NCBI GenBank assembly: GCA_036925085.1
Contig: JAUPFP010000004.1
Span: forward strand, 6,343,413-6,407,412
DNA: 64,000 nt
Direction of reading: 5' to 3'
From: Brachycybe producta
Lineage: Eukaryota > Arthropoda > Diplopoda > Playtdesmida > Andrognathidae
The position numbers were made by a program, and so were the translations under genes. This document shows positions 23,466-35,501 of the stretch, in pieces. The notes under the pieces were generated by a model. That model was not told where the DNA came from and made no database searches. It worked only from the letters and a program-made list of their open reading frames with translations. Position 1 is the stretch's first letter. Each line of letters opens with the position of its first letter.

Positions 23466-24711
23466 CGGTTTTAATTAACAATATATGTTGTGGAAAATAA
23501 TCGACGTTTCAATTTTTTTTGTTTATTTTGTGTGTTTTTTTTTTTGCGTTTTCAGAAAGTGGCATCTTTCTTAATTTATTGTAGCAAAAAATAATCAATA
23601 ATTTATTTAACATTCTTAGAATTATATAGTAAAGATGATTAATTTTAATGCAAGGCACAAATCCAAGACTCAAATTTACTTTTGACTCAAATTGACTACC
23701 GGGCAGGTTATAACTTGTATCTAGTCAGTTGTAGACATTAAATATGATAAAAAGGATGAAGCACAAAAAATCCCAGTTTTTATTAAAAAAAAGAAATAAT
23801 ATGCAAATTAGTTCAAGCTACGCTTAGTAGAAAAAACACGCAATAGTGGAATTATTTCTAATTAGAAAAAAATAATAATAATTTACTGTAATTCAAGTTG
23901 GCACTCCATAGAGAATTACAACATATCCCTCCTTTGAGAGTTTACATGACAAATTCAATTGCTTTATATCAATTATAAATTCACCTCTATAGTCAACCTT
24001 CTTTTTCGCCCACATTATAATCACAAGTGCATCTTAATCAATATTTAACTTACTTTTTTTTTTGCTATTCTCTTCAATTGCAAAATATGCAAATGAAAGA
24101 AGAACAATGAAATAGAACTCAGTGCTGCTGGGCATGTGTGTCTTCAGAAATGTAGTCATTGTTGTGTAGTGTTTACAATATTTTCTTGAGCAGTGTGACC
24201 CCAGCTTTTTGTCATTGCAAAATAAACAAAAACAAAAGAGTAATGGAATAGAGAACTCAGGACTTTGATTTTGTTTTAGATGCGACATTAAGAAGAAATT
24301 AAGTGTTTTAGAAACTAGAAGAGTGAATGAATCACTTAACGGCTTTTTTTTTTCTTCTTGCTCCTATTTTGGATAATATGCTTTTTATGAAAGAGGTCTG
24401 AGATTATTTTTGCATTTTGATTTCATTTAAAGTTTTAAAGTGAAATTTTCAATTCGATTCGATTACTCGTCTAGATTTTAAAACATTTTCAAATTTTACT
24501 TAATGTTGCTTTTGAACTGCAAAAAAAAAAAAAGATGAGTATTGGAGACATTTTTAATTAAAAAAATCTTTTTGTTTTAGATTTTTTTATGAAATTGAAA
24601 TTTCATAAAGATTTCATGTTGATATACTTGAAAAAAATTTTTAATATTTGTTTGAACTTAAAACGTCAAAATAGTTTATTTTTGAAGATGTCAACATAAA
24701 AAAAAACATTT
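23466..24711. other. AT-rich DNA, nothing recognised
   Basis: Contains one isolated MITE end of the TTTTAGAAACTAGAAGAGTG type near 24308, without a clear partner. Otherwise there is no coding signal. Confidence 0.45.
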
Positions 24712-24797
24712 ATACCTAGTACACACCTGATAATTTAAATGCATATAAATAATAAACGTGTTCTACAGAACCATGTGAAGGACAAGCAAACAATATA

Positions 24798-25346
24798 CAG
24801 GGTGTCCATAAAGGCTTTCCCTCATTACAAAAATCGACTGTACAGAAACTATGCAAAGTACAAGCAAACAGTTTTCACCTATTTGTAGCCACACTCATGC
24901 AGTTTTTTTCCTGCCCGGTTTTCCAGCCTGTAAACAGTCCAGGTGGCGCTGCGGTCATCAACCTTGGCTTTAATTACAGTTGGTCTCCCAGTTTTTTTTT
25001 TTTTTTTGAAATCTCCAACACTGCCAGTCTCTTTAAACTTCAGATACCACTGTTTAATGCTTTTAACATACGGTGGTTCTCGTCGATATTCCGTTCTAAA
25101 GTATCGCTGAACCATAGTTGCCGATTTCGTTTCGTGAAACTACAAAACACATTGTGCTTTCTCCTGGAACGACGCCATTTTGTTTTTGTTGACCGCAGCG
25201 CCGCCTGGACTGCTTACGGGCTGGAAAACCGGGCAGAAAAAAAACTTTGAGTGTGACTACAAATAGGTGAAACCCGTTTGCTTGTACTTTGCAATATTTG
25301 TGTACAGTGGATTTTGTAATCAGGGAAAGACTTTATGGACACAATG
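24798..25346. mobile_element. Mariner-type foldback element nested in repeat D
   Basis: The ends CAGGGTGTCCATAAAGGC (left) and, inverted, CATTGTGTCCATAAAGTC (right) are terminal inverted repeats of the Tc1/mariner kind, bordered by TA on both sides (24796-24797, 25347-25348). The inverted arms are unusually long, about 160 bp (24798-24962 against 25185-25346), so the whole unit can fold back. Between them lies the N-terminal part of a mariner-like transposase on the minus strand. Most of the transposase, including any DDE/D catalytic region, is absent, so the element is non-autonomous. The uninterrupted homologue at 6070-6380 provides the empty site. Confidence 0.85.
24879..25178 (-). pseudogene. 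Mariner-like transposase N-terminal DNA-binding remnant
   Basis: From an ATG at 25178 the minus frame begins MASFQEKAQCVL, meets an in-frame TAG at 25142-25140 where related transposases have a Trp, and continues HETKSATMVQRYFRTEY, REPPYVKSIKQWYLKFKETG and SVGD. This is the helix-turn-helix module found at the N-terminus of many arthropod mariner-like transposases and domesticated relatives. A poly-T/poly-A expansion near 25005 then gives a Lys run before GRPTV. The last 25 residues are translated from the terminal inverted repeat and are not transposase. The catalytic domain is missing. Such a fragment could bind element ends but could not transpose them, and the nonsense codon makes even that unlikely. 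Confidence 0.8.
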
Positions 25347-25552
25347 TATATTGAATTCAATTTATTCAGTTAATAATCTGAAAATATTGAGTTAATACTT
25401 AAATATAATATATAAACTATTGACAAAATATTGATTTGGTATTTCAATTTAAAATATTAATAATAAAGTCAAATTTTATTTGGGTTTATGTCCGTATAAT
25501 TCACCTAAACACATTTAATTTGATTTCATTCAACTCATGTGTGTACAAGGTA

Positions 25553-26574
25553 TTTGTCTCGTTTGCCACTCGTCTACTTTCTATCACTTGTTCAAGTAGG
25601 AAAGTAGTCTAGTTCAGTAGGAACAAGAAAAGGCCTTTAAACCCTAAAATTTGGCCAAAAACCACTTAATTTAACAAAAAGTAGTAACATTTGATACTAT
25701 GAATATAGTCTACACAGTATCTTATTTTCTTAATGTTTCTCCCTTTTTTCCCCCTTTTCTTGTTCTTCCTCTTTCAATTTTTCATGTGTTTTTTTTCATG
25801 TCTTGTAAGTGTATTGCAGAATAAGAGATAATTGTGTTAAAAAGAAATACTCTGAAGTGTATGTGTGTGTGAATCGGAAACTCTAATGGAGTTTTGGGAT
25901 TGTAATTTGAGCCATTTTGTTTCCTGTTCCATGTTATTTAATGGGTACTATCCAACTTGTGGGGTTGGAATTTGTTCATGCATTGTAAATTGTTGAGGGT
26001 GGGATAACAATGTTAATGGACAAATGGTGAAAGTGAATGATAGAGGTGTTGGGGGAGGGTGAAAAGGACCTCCTGTCATTTTATGATGACTCTAACGCCA
26101 CGCGTTTATAGTTGGCTTTTCAAAAAGCATCCATGTCCTCTTTCTGATTTGTGTGCTATGTGAATATAAATCTGGGAGGACATCATTGCAAAAATACCGA
26201 CTATAAACGGTGGTATTCAAGAAGAAAATGGGATTTTAACTTCAGTTTTTCAACTCTCAGAACAGTGTTTGTTCCATCTCAAACAAAATCTTGCTTTATT
26301 AACTTCTTTTTAACTTGAGTTAACTGAGTTTTTTTCTGAGCAAAAGAACCCTGCTCTAAATTTTTAAGTTAAAGTTTTAGTGCTAAGCTTTTTTTTAAAT
26401 TTGTACTTAAGAAAATCTATAAAATAAAATGCTATATATTATGCTATTAGTACACAAACATGTATAGTAGACCTATTCTAAAAGATGCGGCCAAAAAGAG
26501 AGGGTGCTTTAAAGCTACAACTATTTCCGCTAAAAAATCTGAACGAATCTAGCTATACATGTAATCTCTCGAGA
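25553..26574. other. AT-rich DNA, nothing recognised
   Basis: No coding or repeat signal beyond background. Confidence 0.5.
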
Positions 26575-26748
26575 GACATGTTCTCCTTATCTCTCATGCA
26601 GCTAACGCACCACATATGACGTCACAACCGGTGCCTTGTACCACAATGCAATGTGGTACGTCATGGTGGTGGCGTCATTTTGAAATCACTTTTCTGTAAC
26701 GCCCGTATGCGGTGCGTTCGCTGCATGAAGATAACGAGAGCAACATAT
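26575..26748. mobile_element. 174-bp MITE-like inverted repeat
   Basis: The left arm (about 26577-26620, with CATGCAGCTAACGCACCACAT) and right arm (about 26702-26746, with TGCGGTGCGTTCGCTGCATG) are inverted near-copies of about 44 bp. The centre contains a further palindrome, TGTACCACAATGCAATGTGG. It is CpG-richer than its surroundings. A 66-codon plus frame overlapping the right half is incidental. Confidence 0.65.
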
Positions 26749-27324
26749 TTTCTTTCACGCTTTACTCCTGAAAGTAGGCAATCACTGCTAACGTTACGTG
26801 TCATTGCTAAGATAGACGTTTTTGTTGTAAATTATATCGAAATTTTATTTTAAATCTAGTTGTAAAAAACGTTTAAATTTAGTGTTAAATTTCATGATTT
26901 TGAAATTGAACATTTTGCACATTTTTTATACAAAAAAATGCTTTTTAGTCAGGAAAATTATAATTTGTTAGTTTTAATCAATTCTGGACATAAAGGTAAA
27001 ACCATACATCAATTACAATAAAAAAATGTACTGAAAACACAAATTAAGTAAATGACTAAAAAATTCAATTAGTAAAATTTAAATTGCTTGTCACTCAGCG
27101 CCATATAGTGATAATTAGTGAAAAAATTTAAATAATATTTTTTTACAATTTTTTTTTCCAGAAGCAAATTCAAAATTATTTTGTGCTTTTATTTCGATTA
27201 AGCAATTTTTTTATTTTGGAAAACTTGTGTTTTTGTTGAATTTATTTTCATGTGTTAGATTGTAAGGTGGTATCTGTGCTCATTTTCATTGCCATGCGTG
27301 TTGCATATTTTTATGCTAATATTT
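26749..27324. other. AT-rich DNA, nothing recognised
   Basis: No supported feature. Confidence 0.5.
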
Positions 27325-27820
27325 TTAAATAAAATTTAAATAAAATTAAATAAAGCTTAAATGAAATTAAATAGAACTTGAATAAAACTTAAATAAAATT
27401 AAATAAGATTTAAATAAAATAAAATGAAATAAAATAAAATAAAATAAAATAAAATAAAATAAAATAAAATAAAATAAAATAAAATAAAATAAAATAAAAT
27501 AAAAAATTAAATTAAATTAAATTAAATTAAATTAAATTAAATTAAATTAAATTAAACTAAATTAAACTAAATAAAATTAAATTAAATTAAATTAAATAAA
27601 ATTAAATAAAATAAAATTAAATAAAATTAAATAAAATTAAATAAAATTAAATAAAATCAAATGAAAGTAAATGAAAGGAAATGAAAGTAAATGAAAGTAA
27701 ATGAAAGTAAATGAAATTAAATGAAATTAAATGAAATTAAATGAAATAAAATTAAATAAAATTAAATAAAATTAAATACAATTAAATGAAATTAAATGAA
27801 ATTAAATAAAATTAAATACA
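27325..27820. repeat. Compound pentanucleotide tract (AAAAT, AAATT, AAATG units)
   Basis: Nearly 500 bp of A/T-only or A/T/G pentamer-based repeats. Successive domains are dominated by AAATAAAATT, then pure AAAAT, then pure AAATT, then AAATGAAAGT and AAATGAAATT. One microsatellite has drifted and re-expanded several times. Confidence 0.9.
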
Positions 27821-28877
27821 AGTGAAAATGTCATTTAAGTAATCTAGTCTATTCATTCTAGTTTCTTAATTACCAAGTTTAAAATTTTTTATCATTTGCG
27901 TATGTTACAATGGCTACTTTAAAACGTTTTAACTCTATAACTTATGCGGGTAGACCAAATAAACATCCTACAAGATAATAAATGTTTGACAAAGATGGTT
28001 TTTTGTAAGATTGACGTCATTACATTTCAGAACAATTGATATTAACATTTTTTTTTTAAAAACACCATTTGAGTTTTTTATTTTTTCTTAAAAAAAGTAA
28101 AGTTGCGCATGAATGCATTGTTTGAATTACACTGAATTGTTTGCTGTAAGCATAATTCACACAAATCCTCCAAAATGTGACGCCAATGTTGACGTCATTG
28201 ACAAATAAAATATTGAAATTTTCATACATGAACACCAACCAATGTTAAAAGTAACATCAATAGAATTTTAAGTTTTTGTTTGTCATCATGTTTTCTCTTA
28301 TATTAGACTTATAAAGAGAAAAACAAATATTAGAGCTTATAAATATATTTATATTGCAATATTTTTATGAGAAAATAAGTCAACCCGTGTCAAGGTTTGA
28401 CAGTATTTTATGTGTCTTTAATTTAGAATTGTATTTTTTATATATAATGGGGTTTAATTGTCAACACATTAAAAATTACCATAACAATGATGAAGATGCT
28501 AAAAATAGTCCTATTTAAACCTATGTAAAAAGTTTATTTTTAACATTTATCACTATAAGAATATCCTTATATAAACCAGTTAATCGTCTAATTTTTATTT
28601 TGTAGTAGCTAATTTTGTAATACAGTAAACACAAGCAGCAAACAAAGAGTTTGCGCATAGGAGGCTATTTTAAAATAAGAAGCAGGTATACTCTTGTCCA
28701 AATGCCATACTTTTTGACACTGCTTTCAAGAGTCATATCAGAAATGATTTAAATTTCTGATATATCACCAATCACATTTGTAATTTTTTTAAAATCCTTT
28801 TGTTGCATTTTTAATAAAAACAAAACACGTTTGTGCAATGGCACCATAACACCACACTTGTAACACATACTGTAAAA
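27821..28877. other. AT-rich DNA, nothing recognised
   Basis: No supported feature. Confidence 0.5.
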
Positions 28878-29127
28878 TCGCACCTCGGCTGGAAGAGTGG
28901 CACAACTAAAAAAAAAACACTTTTTGTTTGAGAAAATGAGTTTAATTTAAGTTCAGAGAAGGTTCATCGCTTATTTTGCTGAGCTTCTCAAATGCAAAAA
29001 CCGTTTTAACTATTCACAATATCGGTTTATATGGCGATTCTACATTAGATATTGAGATAGAAAGAATGTTAAAGTTTTCCCCCAAAAAGTGTTTTTTTTT
29101 TAGTTGGGCCGAGGTGCGAGGTGCGAT
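28878..29127. mobile_element. CGCACC-end foldback element, copy 1
   Basis: The left end TCGCACCTCGGCTGG is followed by AGAGTGGCACAACTAAAA, and the right end TTTTTTAGTTGGGCC is followed by GAGGTGCGAGGTGCGA, so the last 8 bp are repeated. The ends are inverted copies over about 45 bp. The interior matches copies at 30080-30357 and 31206-32171, including TTCATGGCTTATTTTG-like and CAATATCGGTTTAT blocks. No coding capacity and no clear target duplication were found. Confidence 0.75.
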
Positions 29128-29300
29128 ATGTGTGTGGCACTTGTGCATGCCAGATTATAAATCTTATATAGTTTAAATACCCCTTTTTCAATATAAAAGG
29201 CGATAGATTGGTTTAGAATAAAACATTCATTAATAATAAAATACACGCCTTTCAACAAAAGGCTCAATTCACGTTTCACGTTTAGTTTATTGTATTAGTG

Positions 29301-29358
<58 letters not shown>

Positions 29359-30079
29359 AGAGAAAACATTAAGCAGAGATACATGTGTTGTTGGCTATTT
29401 GTTGAGTCTGTGCAGTTTCTAAGCAATGTTCAGCAGCATCATTTTGCATAAATATATGCAATATACATGAAATTACACACTGGACTGCCTACAATAACAT
29501 TTCAGCTAAGACTAAAAAACAAATAGACCTTAGGTTCTTAAAGGGGGGGGGGGGGGTGGGATGTCCTTGATTGCACATTTATAAATAAGTTCTTCAATTA
29601 TTAACCACGCCATCTTTTGAATTCACAGCTGCAAACTTGGTAAATCAATACTAATTCATGCTTAAAATACAATTCTTAGAACAAATGCCTTTTTTCAAAT
29701 GACTTTTTTTTCTTCTTTTATGCATTATATGAACGAAATGTGCAATTACTGGCTACTTGAGGAATAAATAAAATAAAAAGAAAATTGCAACATTATATAA
29801 TACATACATAAATATAGTATATTGGGGGAGGGGGAGGGAAGGAGGGGGGGTTTGTACTTTCACAAATGTTTTTCAATGCCTTGCAATTTAAAAACACACC
29901 AAGAAGATATTTGGTCGAAATGCAATTTAAGCTTTCTGTTGGTTGACTTTGATAAATTGGATTCAAGCATCAACAATAAGTAGTGAGTTGGGTGGTAGTG
30001 GTGGTGGTGCTGGTGGGTGGATGGGTGGGATTGGCTAGTGAGTTTTGAAATATATAAACCTTTGTTGCATCATGCACAT
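29128..30079. other. Low-complexity DNA: (AG)n, poly-G and GGT tracts
   Basis: There is a (GA)n microsatellite at about 29307-29354, a poly-G run at about 29545-29556, a G-rich purine stretch at 29825-29850 and a GTGGTG-rich patch at about 29992-30030. No gene recognised. Confidence 0.7.
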
Positions 30080-30357
30080 ATCGCACCTCGGCGAGAAGAG
30101 TGGCACAACTAAAAAAACACTATTTTTGGGACATTTTCCCACCAAAAAAGTGTGTGTTTTTTTAAATTTGCAATTTTTTTTATCTCAATTTATTGTAGGG
30201 AAGCCAAATAAACAGATATTGTGAATAAGTAAAAGGGTTTTTTGCACTTGAAAAGCTCTCAGCAAAGTAAGCCATGGATCTTCTCTTAACTGTAAACTCA
30301 TTTTCCTCCCCAAAAATGTTTTTTTTTAGTTGTGCCACCCTTCTTTCCGCGGTGCGA
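30080..30357. mobile_element. CGCACC-end foldback element, copy 2 (interior inverted)
   Basis: The ends are TCGCACCTCGGCGAGAAGAG and the inverse CTTTCCGCGGTGCGA. Relative to copies 1 and 3 the interior (with GCCATGGATCTTC and GATATTGTGAATA) is inverted, so the element lies in the opposite orientation. Homology to the other two copies is clear across the interior. Confidence 0.75.
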
Positions 30358-31205
30358 CATGGCAAAATAATTCATCTTCAGCTAGAAAATGTTTTCATCT
30401 TCACTGTGCTACTAACAAGCCTTTAATATTTGGGCTGATAGCCTTTTTTTTATTGAACTTGCAACACTTCACAGCCTTTTTTGCTGTTAGTGATATGTTT
30501 GTTATATGGACACTGAGCAAGAGCATGCTTGGAGGGTGTTAATAAATGTACGAACACCTTAAAAGTTTCAACCACTATGTATACTGTAGTTATATAAGAT
30601 AAAAATCACTCTTATGTTTGTGAAAAGTGTCATGTGTCATAATCTGTGTTGCACTTAACTTGAAGTGCTATACTTCGGGATTGTGGCCACATTGAAACTA
30701 GATTGATGTCGCGACTCCCAATTGAAAATCTAAAACATGCAGAATCATCATACAAGCGTATATCATTTAGCAGCAAAGGATGGATTTTTTTTTGAAAAAA
30801 AAGGGGGGGGGGGATGATGGAAATTTTCCTTTAGCTGCAGTTGTGCCATCTATTGGTTATTTTTAAAAAATACATTGGCCATCTATTGGCTACTAAGGAT
30901 ACAAGATTGGCAACTCAATCAAGGCACCAGAAGCTATATAGGGGGGAAAGCTCTTAAAAGTGTTTGTATTAGTTTCCTTCCTCTGAAGAGAAGTGGTTTC
31001 AGTGATAAAAAGCCAATTGGCGAGAAGGGTGTATTGGTGGGTCTATTAAAATATTACAGATGGAACGCAATGTAATAGACACACGCATACACACATTCAG
31101 TAAACAAGCATATGCAGAGATAAATTTGCACGTGCTAACACGCACACAAGTGAAAACAAGCACAGAAATATGACACACAGTGAACATAGAAAAAAATAGC
31201 AAATA
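30358..31205. other. AT-rich DNA, nothing recognised
   Basis: Contains a poly-A/poly-G junction at about 30795-30813. No gene recognised. Confidence 0.5.
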
Positions 31206-31373
31206 TCGCACCTTGGCGAGAAGAATGGCACAACTCAAAAAACCACTTTTTTGGGAAAATGACTTTAAATTTAAGAGGCGATTCATGGCTTATTTTGTTG
31301 AGCTTTTCAAGTTCAAAGAAACCGTTTTGACTATTGACAATGTCGGTTTTTTTGGCTCTCTTAAGCCGGTATT

Positions 31374-32069
31374 ACACAACAACCTCCAATGCAATTGAGC
31401 TTGCAATGCAACCTATGATGTGATCATGTGACTTGCAACTAGAACTTTGTAATAAACTTCTATATCACACTATGCAACCTATAGTTGCCAATCAAGTTTT
31501 CAAAACTTCATTTATATCAAGGGACCAACATTCGGGTGAATCTCGTACGGTATCAGAAGCCATTTTACTTTTAATCCGCGTTTAACTGAATTTTGAAAAT
31601 TTCAGGTCTATTCTGGATATCCAGTAAAATGCAGCTAAAAAGTCTGCTGTGAATCTTAGTGAAAATCGTACATGCTTTTCTTCAATGTCTGCCCCCCCTT
31701 GGTTTGTGTCCACACTGTGATCAACTACAGTAACAGGAAGTTCATAAACCGAAAGTCATGAAACCCGGAATTAGTTTAATGTTACATATGTCATTTCCTG
31801 CAAACAACCTGATTGGTTGTTTGTCAGAAAGTTTACTTGAAAAGCCTCTCAAAGTTGAACCCGTTCAACTCGGTGAGACTTGAGTTTGACACTAGTTAAA
31901 AGGAAAGTTTTATCAAGTTGCATGTCATATTACACTATAAACAAGGGAGTTGCATGTCATATTACACTATAAACAAGGGAGTTGCATGTCATATTACACT
32001 ATAAACAAGGGAGTTGCATGTCACATTGCACATTTTATTGCATTAAACGTTGCTAGTGCAATACCCGCT
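31374..32069. mobile_element. PIF/Harbinger-type non-autonomous element (nested)
   Basis: The left end AGCCGGTATTACAC and right end GTGCAATACCCGCT are inverted near-copies, and both are bordered by TTA (31371-31373, 32070-32072), the 3-bp duplication made by PIF/Harbinger transposases. Comparison with the two uninterrupted CGCACC-end copies shows the host sequence continuing on either side. Internally a 32-bp unit is tandemly repeated at 31917-32030. No transposase frame is present. Confidence 0.8.
31917..32044 (+). repeat. 32-bp tandem repeat, three full units and a partial fourth
   Basis: Units start AGTTGCATGTCATATTACAC at 31917, 31949 and 31981. The fourth (32013) diverges after AGTTGCATGTCACATT. 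The repeats are contiguous without spacers, so this is a minisatellite within the Harbinger-type element and not a CRISPR-like array. Confidence 0.9.
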
Positions 32070-32171
32070 TTACAATAGATTGAAATAAAAAAATGCTACT
32101 TTAAACTCATTTCCCTCTCCCCCCCAAAAGCGTTTTTTTTTAATTGTGCCATTCTTCCAGCCAAGGTGCGA

Positions 32172-33399
<1,228 letters not shown>

Positions 33400-33876
33400 C
33401 TACATCACAAAATTACTTCGAAAAATCTCCGCAAAGAGCGCTAGCATCGTTTTTCTATTGAGCCCATAGACCCAATGTTAAAGGAAAAATGTTAATTTTT
33501 AAAATACACAGTCGCGGCAATATGTTTATATTTTTCATATTTAAAGTTGTCCGATATTAAGTTTTCAAAGTTGCCATGTGCATCTTAAATATATGCTGAT
33601 CGAGTGATAGAATGACAAAAAATTGGTAAGTGCGGTTATATTTTTAAGAACTATTTTAAAATCGCGAATTTCTAACTCTTACATTAAACTTCATTGAGTA
33701 CGCGCTCGTAAGCAAAAGAACAACCATTAAAATGCTCGTAAAATAATTTAAAAAAACCCAGCAACGTGCGCCAGTGTGTTGGCTTCACTGTGGTTTATTT
33801 GTGATTTTTTTTAAAATTATTTTGTTAAGTATTTTTACAAGAATTTTAATGGAAGTTTTTTTTTGCTTACAAGCGC
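33400..33876. repeat. Foldback family A, copy 3 (left end intact, right arm cut)
   Basis: Starts CTACATCACAAAATTACTTC, the exact inverse of the right ends of copies 1 and 2, which defines the family terminus. The left arm is complete to the centre near 33780. The right arm stops at GCTTACAAGCGC (about 33876), where a hAT-type remnant begins. Read with copy 1, this gives a full-length estimate of roughly 760-770 bp. Confidence 0.8.
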
Positions 33877-33881
33877 TTACA

Positions 33882-34114
33882 CAAACGTACGTTTATTTCG
33901 AAAAATACAGACTTATAAAAAAGAACAAGGACAACGGTAAAATTAATGTTTTCTTTCTGAGACTTTGGCATCTCTCTTCTCTGCTACAATCTTTCTTACT
34001 TCGGGGGAAATCTTGTTTGCAGTGATTACTTTAAAACTGACCCAAGTTATCCTGGATCTGACAGGGGCGGGACCGCAAAGATGTTCGTTGTGGGCCGCGA
34101 GTTTGACATGCTTG
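33882..34114. mobile_element. hAT-type MITE (TGTCAAAC end), truncated copy
   Basis: Homologous to 47411-47698. Shared blocks are AAAAAAGAACAAGGACAACG, TCTCTTCTCTGCTACAATCT, TCTGACAGGGGC and the terminus GGGCCGCGAGTTTGACATG. The first 90 bp, including the left inverted repeat, are missing, and the join with foldback A copy 3 lies at about 33877-33882. The minus frame through it (33943-34134) shares a KIVAEKRDAK peptide with the frame in the other copy, which reflects nucleotide homology, not a known protein. Confidence 0.7.
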
Positions 34115-34726
34115 CTGTAGAATATAATAGTCACGCTGGCAGGGCCATCAGGGGATTACAAAAACAGAAATATCCATTGAGCCACCTTAAATATATGTTT
34201 TATAGCGTCGAACAAAATTCATAATCTGCAATCTCATATTCTGTGTAATTAGATGAAAAATTATCTTTTATTCTCATCTATTTACAATATTGATAAAATG
34301 TGGCGAATTTTGTGTCAGCCACGCGGAAAATTCTCTTTGGATTATTTTTTTATGTTAATACAAACTGCAAGGGGTCTGGCATTTTTACTATTTAAATTAT
34401 TGTCAGTAATCGGTTTCAACTTTGCGCGAGGCACCCCCTGTATCTCTTCTTACAGTATGAGTTATATTAGCCGAAAGAAGAAATATGATGAAAATTTGAT
34501 GAAAAATGAATTTAATTTGAAGTGAAATGGGCTCTATATTGGATTTGAATGTTTTGAAATGAATGAATATAATTCGCATTGTCCCAATATTATACCAGAA
34601 TAATATAAAATACACATATAATATATAGAATTATAAAAGAAGAAAAAAATGTTTACATAAAAAAATAATATGTTAAGTTTGCATATGTAAAAATAAAGAT
34701 GAAGATGAAAGCTTCGTATTTATACC

Positions 34727-34728
<2 letters not shown>
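34115..34728. other. AT-rich DNA, nothing recognised
   Basis: Short frames near 34253-34615 have no family resemblance. Confidence 0.45.
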
Positions 34729-34788
<60 letters not shown>

Positions 34789-34810
34789 GAATAATAATAA
34801 TAATAATAAT
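34729..34810. repeat. (AAT)n microsatellite
   Basis: About 27 AAT units with a single AAG interruption. Confidence 0.95.
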
Positions 34811-35501
34811 GGAATTTTAAATATAAGACTTTATAATTTCAAAGTGAGTTTAGCTACCCATTATATGAGAGCTTGCTGAGTCGTGATGAAATTTCTACCT
34901 TTTTTTTTTAAAAAAAAATCCCAAAGGATAATTTCTTTGCTCATCACATCAACTCATAAGGGAACAAAAAGTAAGAAATGAGGATTAAGCTAAAGTCATC
35001 TTCCCTTATTAAAAGAAGTATTCTAAATGCAAATTGCTTGATCTTATTCACTATAGTTAGAGAGAAAAAAAAGTTGTAGTTTTTTTTTTCTCTTTTTGTA
35101 AAAGAAGCTGGACTTATGTAACAAGAATACAAATTTGTGGAGACATTTCTTAAAGCCATGAAAATGAAAATAGTTATTGACAAATGGTAGGTAGCTCTTA
35201 GAAATTTGAACTTTAAAAAAAAGGCAGAAAATTTATCATTCAACACACGACACCTCAACAAGCAATCAGTTTGTTGTACATGAGGTCGATATACAATAAG
35301 TAAATTTTTTTTTTCAAAAGTGGTGCAATTCAATCCACTAAAATTAGGTAATAAACAATGTTATTTTTTTATATTATAAATTGCATGGATAAAAATATTT
35401 TGATACAGACAAGAAAAAAAAAATCGCATTATCCTCTAAAAATGGTGTCATGGTGTCACCTTTGCAATACATTTGTAATTACTCTGCAATACCTTTGCAA
35501 T
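34811..35501. other. AT-rich DNA, nothing recognised
   Basis: A 129-codon minus frame (34944-35333) is rich in Phe, Ile and Leu but shows no domain, and sequence bias explains it. Confidence 0.45.

Larger units (their letters stand above)
24712..25552 (-). repeat. Dispersed repeat D, copy 2 (inverted, interrupted)
   Basis: The reverse complement of this block aligns with 6070-6380 on both sides of a 549-bp insertion. The part at 25349-25552 matches the first two thirds of copy 1 and the part at 24712-24795 matches its end. The join corresponds to CATATTGTTTG in copy 1. The two copies are still very similar, which makes the insertion point unambiguous to within a base or two. Confidence 0.8.
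31206..32171. mobile_element. CGCACC-end foldback element, copy 3, split by a nested element
   Basis: The left end TCGCACCTTGGCGAGAAGAA (31206) and right end CCAGCCAAGGTGCGAT (ending 32172) match copies 1 and 2. The interior follows the family sequence to GGTTTTTTTGGCTCTC (about 31368) and resumes at ACAATAGATTGAAATAAA (about 32072). Between them a 696-bp element is inserted. Without the insert, the copy would be about 270 bp, the usual size for the family. Confidence 0.8.

Noticed and set aside
31917-32044. Regular direct repeats that might suggest a CRISPR-like array
   Set aside because: The 32-bp units are contiguous without spacers, and the DNA is eukaryotic. It is a minisatellite inside a transposon.
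34944-35333. 129-codon minus frame rich in Phe and Leu
   Set aside because: Composition follows the T-rich opposite strand. No motif was recognised.
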